64,000 nt of DNA, from positions 1 to 64,000 of the forward strand of contig NZ_CAUM01000150.1 in the NCBI RefSeq assembly GCF_000350085.1. Direction: 5' to 3'. The stretch is from Mesorhizobium metallidurans STM 2683 (GTDB taxonomy: Bacteria > Pseudomonadota > Alphaproteobacteria > Rhizobiales > Rhizobiaceae). Positions 62,680 through 64,000 of the stretch are shown one piece after another. The position numbers and the translations under genes are program-made. The number at the start of each line of letters is the position of its first letter. The first letter of the stretch is position 1. Under the pieces are notes generated by a model, which did not search any database, was not told the origin of the DNA, and saw only the letters and a list, made by a program, of their open reading frames with translations.

Positions 62680-64000
62680 ATGGGCAATCCGTATGAACAG
62701 GATCTCGACAGGAATGCCGCCAATTATCAGCCGCTGACGCCGCTGACCTATCTGGAGCGGGCGGCAAGCACCTATCCCGATCATGTCGCCATCATTCATG
62801 GCCGCCAGCAAACCACCTACCGCGATTTCTGGCGCCGCTCCCTCAGGCTCGCCTCGGCGCTTTCAAAACATGGCATCGGCAAGGGCGACACCGTCACCGT
62901 GATGCTCTCCAACACGCCGCCGATGCTGGAAGCGCATTTCGGCGTGCCGATGACCAAGGCAGTGCTTCATTCACTCAACACGCGCCTCGATGCCGCGGTC
63001 ATCGCCTTCCAGCTCGACCACGCCGAGACGAAAGTGCTGATTGTCGACCGCGAATTCGCCGGCGTCGTCAAAGAGGCGCTGGCCATGGCCAAGGTCAAGC
63101 CGCTGGTCATCGACTATGACGATCCCGAATACGCCGCCGATGCGCCCTATCCCAAGGGCGAGCGCATCGGCACGCTCGACTACGAGGCGTTTGTCGCCGG
63201 CGGCGACGAGGATTTCGCCTGGTCGATGCCCGACGACGAATGGAACGCGATCGCGCTCAACTACACCTCCGGCACCACAGGCAATCCCAAGGGCGTTGTC
63301 TCCCACCATCGCGGCGCGGCACTGATGGCCTACGCCAACACCATCCATGCCGGCATGGCCAAGCACGCCGTCTATCTCTGGACACTGCCGATGTTCCACT
63401 GCAACGGCTGGTGCTTTCCCTGGACGCTGGCCGTACAGGCCGGCACCCATGTCTGCCTGCGCTGGGTGCGGCCAAAGCCGATCTACGACGCCATCGCCGA
63501 CCATCGCGTCACCCATCTATGCGGCGCGCCGATCGTCATGTCGGTGCTGATCAACGCCAGGGATGAGGACAAGCGGGAATTCCCGCAAACCGTTACCTTC
63601 AACACGGCCGCGGCGCCCCCGCCGGAAGCCGTTCTGTCGGGCATGGCCGATGCGGGCTTCGCCGTCACCCATCTCTACGGCCTGACCGAGACCTACGGTC
63701 CGGCGGTCGTCAACGAATGGCATGGCGATTGGGACGGGCTGGACAAGGGTCCGAGGGCGGCGAAGAAGGCCAGGCAAGGCGTGCGCTATGCCGCGCTCGA
63801 AGGCCTGACGGTGATGGACCCCACGACGATGGAAAAAACCCCGGCCGATGGCGAGACGGTCGGCGAGGTCATGTTCCGCGGCAACATTGTCATGAAGGGC
63901 TATCTGAAGAACCGCAAGGCCAGCGACGAAGCCTTCGCCGGCGGCTGGTTCCACTCCGGCGACCTCGGCGTCATGCATCCCGATGGCTATATCCAGCTCA
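62680..64000 (+). CDS. AMP-binding acyl-CoA ligase, C-terminus beyond the window
   Basis: The open frame starts at an ATG with GGGGGAGG 5 bases upstream and runs to the window edge, so about 440 codons are seen of an expected 540 or so. The N-terminus is MGNPYEQDLDRNAANYQPLT. The AMP-binding P-loop is LNYTSGTTGNPKGVVSHH near residue 190, and the later motif HLYGLTETYGPAV is near 332. It is an acyl-CoA synthetase of the medium-chain/DmdB-like group, which includes 3-methylthiopropionyl-CoA ligase. The acid used cannot be told from sequence. It is divergent from the SorC regulator. Confidence 0.9.
   Translation, partial: MGNPYEQDLDRNAANYQPLTPLTYLERAASTYPDHVAIIHGRQQTTYRDFWRRSLRLASALSKHGIGKGDTVTVMLSNTPPMLEAHFGVPMTKAVLHSLNTRLDAAVIAFQLDHAETKVLIVDREFAGVVKEALAMAKVKPLVIDYDDPEYAADAPYPKGERIGTLDYEAFVAGGDEDFAWSMPDDEWNAIALNYTSGTTGNPKGVVSHHRGAALMAYANTIHAGMAKHAVYLWTLPMFHCNGWCFPWTLAVQAGTHVCLRWVRPKPIYDAIADHRVTHLCGAPIVMSVLINARDEDKREFPQTVTFNTAAAPPPEAVLSGMADAGFAVTHLYGLTETYGPAVVNEWHGDWDGLDKGPRAAKKARQGVRYAALEGLTVMDPTTMEKTPADGETVGEVMFRGNIVMKGYLKNRKASDEAFAGGWFHSGDLGVMHPDGYIQL

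Overview
The window is high-GC, gene-dense alphaproteobacterial DNA. It contains a short FtsZ paralogue, a RibH2-type lumazine synthase behind an FMN riboswitch, an erythritol locus of rhizobial/Brucella type, rhizobial palindromic intergenic repeats and a very large number of ABC sugar importers. Together these point to a rhizobium, most likely Mesorhizobium or a close relative. No rRNA, tRNA, phage, transposase gene or CRISPR array was seen; this looks like a catabolic region of a chromosome or large replicon.

Layout. 0.1-2.0 kb: an RpiR-family regulator with a perfect palindrome upstream, and a tail-less FtsZ. 2.2-7.1 kb: a polyamine/opine-type ABC importer (two permeases, ATPase, Tat-type binding protein) with an isopenicillin-N-synthase-like 2-oxoglutarate oxygenase. 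7.2-9.3 kb: psuK-psuG (pseudouridine salvage). 9.4-17.5 kb: an enoyl-CoA hydratase and an ADP-forming acyl-CoA synthetase face, across a MITE-like element, an operon of fused indolepyruvate:ferredoxin oxidoreductase and an FAD-linked 2-hydroxyacid oxidase. 17.9-33.2 kb: an erythritol locus: SorC regulator (EryD-like), five-gene polyol ABC importer, eryA, a 2-hydroxyacid dehydrogenase, eryB, eryC; then class II aldolase on the opposite strand, then DeoR regulator (eryR), eryH (tpiB) and eryI (rpiB). 33.3-38.3 kb: dhaL, dhaK, ribH2 with its riboswitch, a four-carbon acid sugar kinase (OiaK-like) and a RuBisCO-like protein (OiaX-like). 38.5-52.2 kb: a NanR-like GntR regulator, ApnL-, ApsD- and ApnO-like enzymes and two ribose-type ABC importers, one with an ATPase-permease fusion. 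52.4-58.7 kb: mtnA-mtnK divergent from a ribose-type ABC importer whose binding-protein gene carries a frameshift. 58.7-62.5 kb: a parDE toxin-antitoxin pair with a frameshifted toxin, an aldolase-dehydrogenase fusion and a SorC regulator. 62.7 kb to the end: a truncated acyl-CoA ligase.

How the genes fit together. The 35-47 kb genes match the oxidative D-apiose route: ApsD oxidises D-apiose, ApnL opens the lactone, ApnO makes 3-oxo-isoapionate, OiaK phosphorylates it and the RuBisCO-like OiaX decarboxylates it to L-erythrulose 1-phosphate. That compound is an intermediate type also reached in erythritol breakdown, and the adjacent EryH/EryI pair can carry it to D-erythrose 4-phosphate. A GGTATA-type motif, resembling the operator known for E. 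coli NanR, occurs at four intergenic positions serving the apiose genes and both importers, which suggests a single regulon. The mtnKA region is a second unit, apparently for scavenging external 5-methylthioribose, with a perfect 12-bp inverted repeat centred between outward-facing promoters.

Functional names for the apiose and erythritol genes rest on recognised families plus gene context and have not been confirmed by database search.
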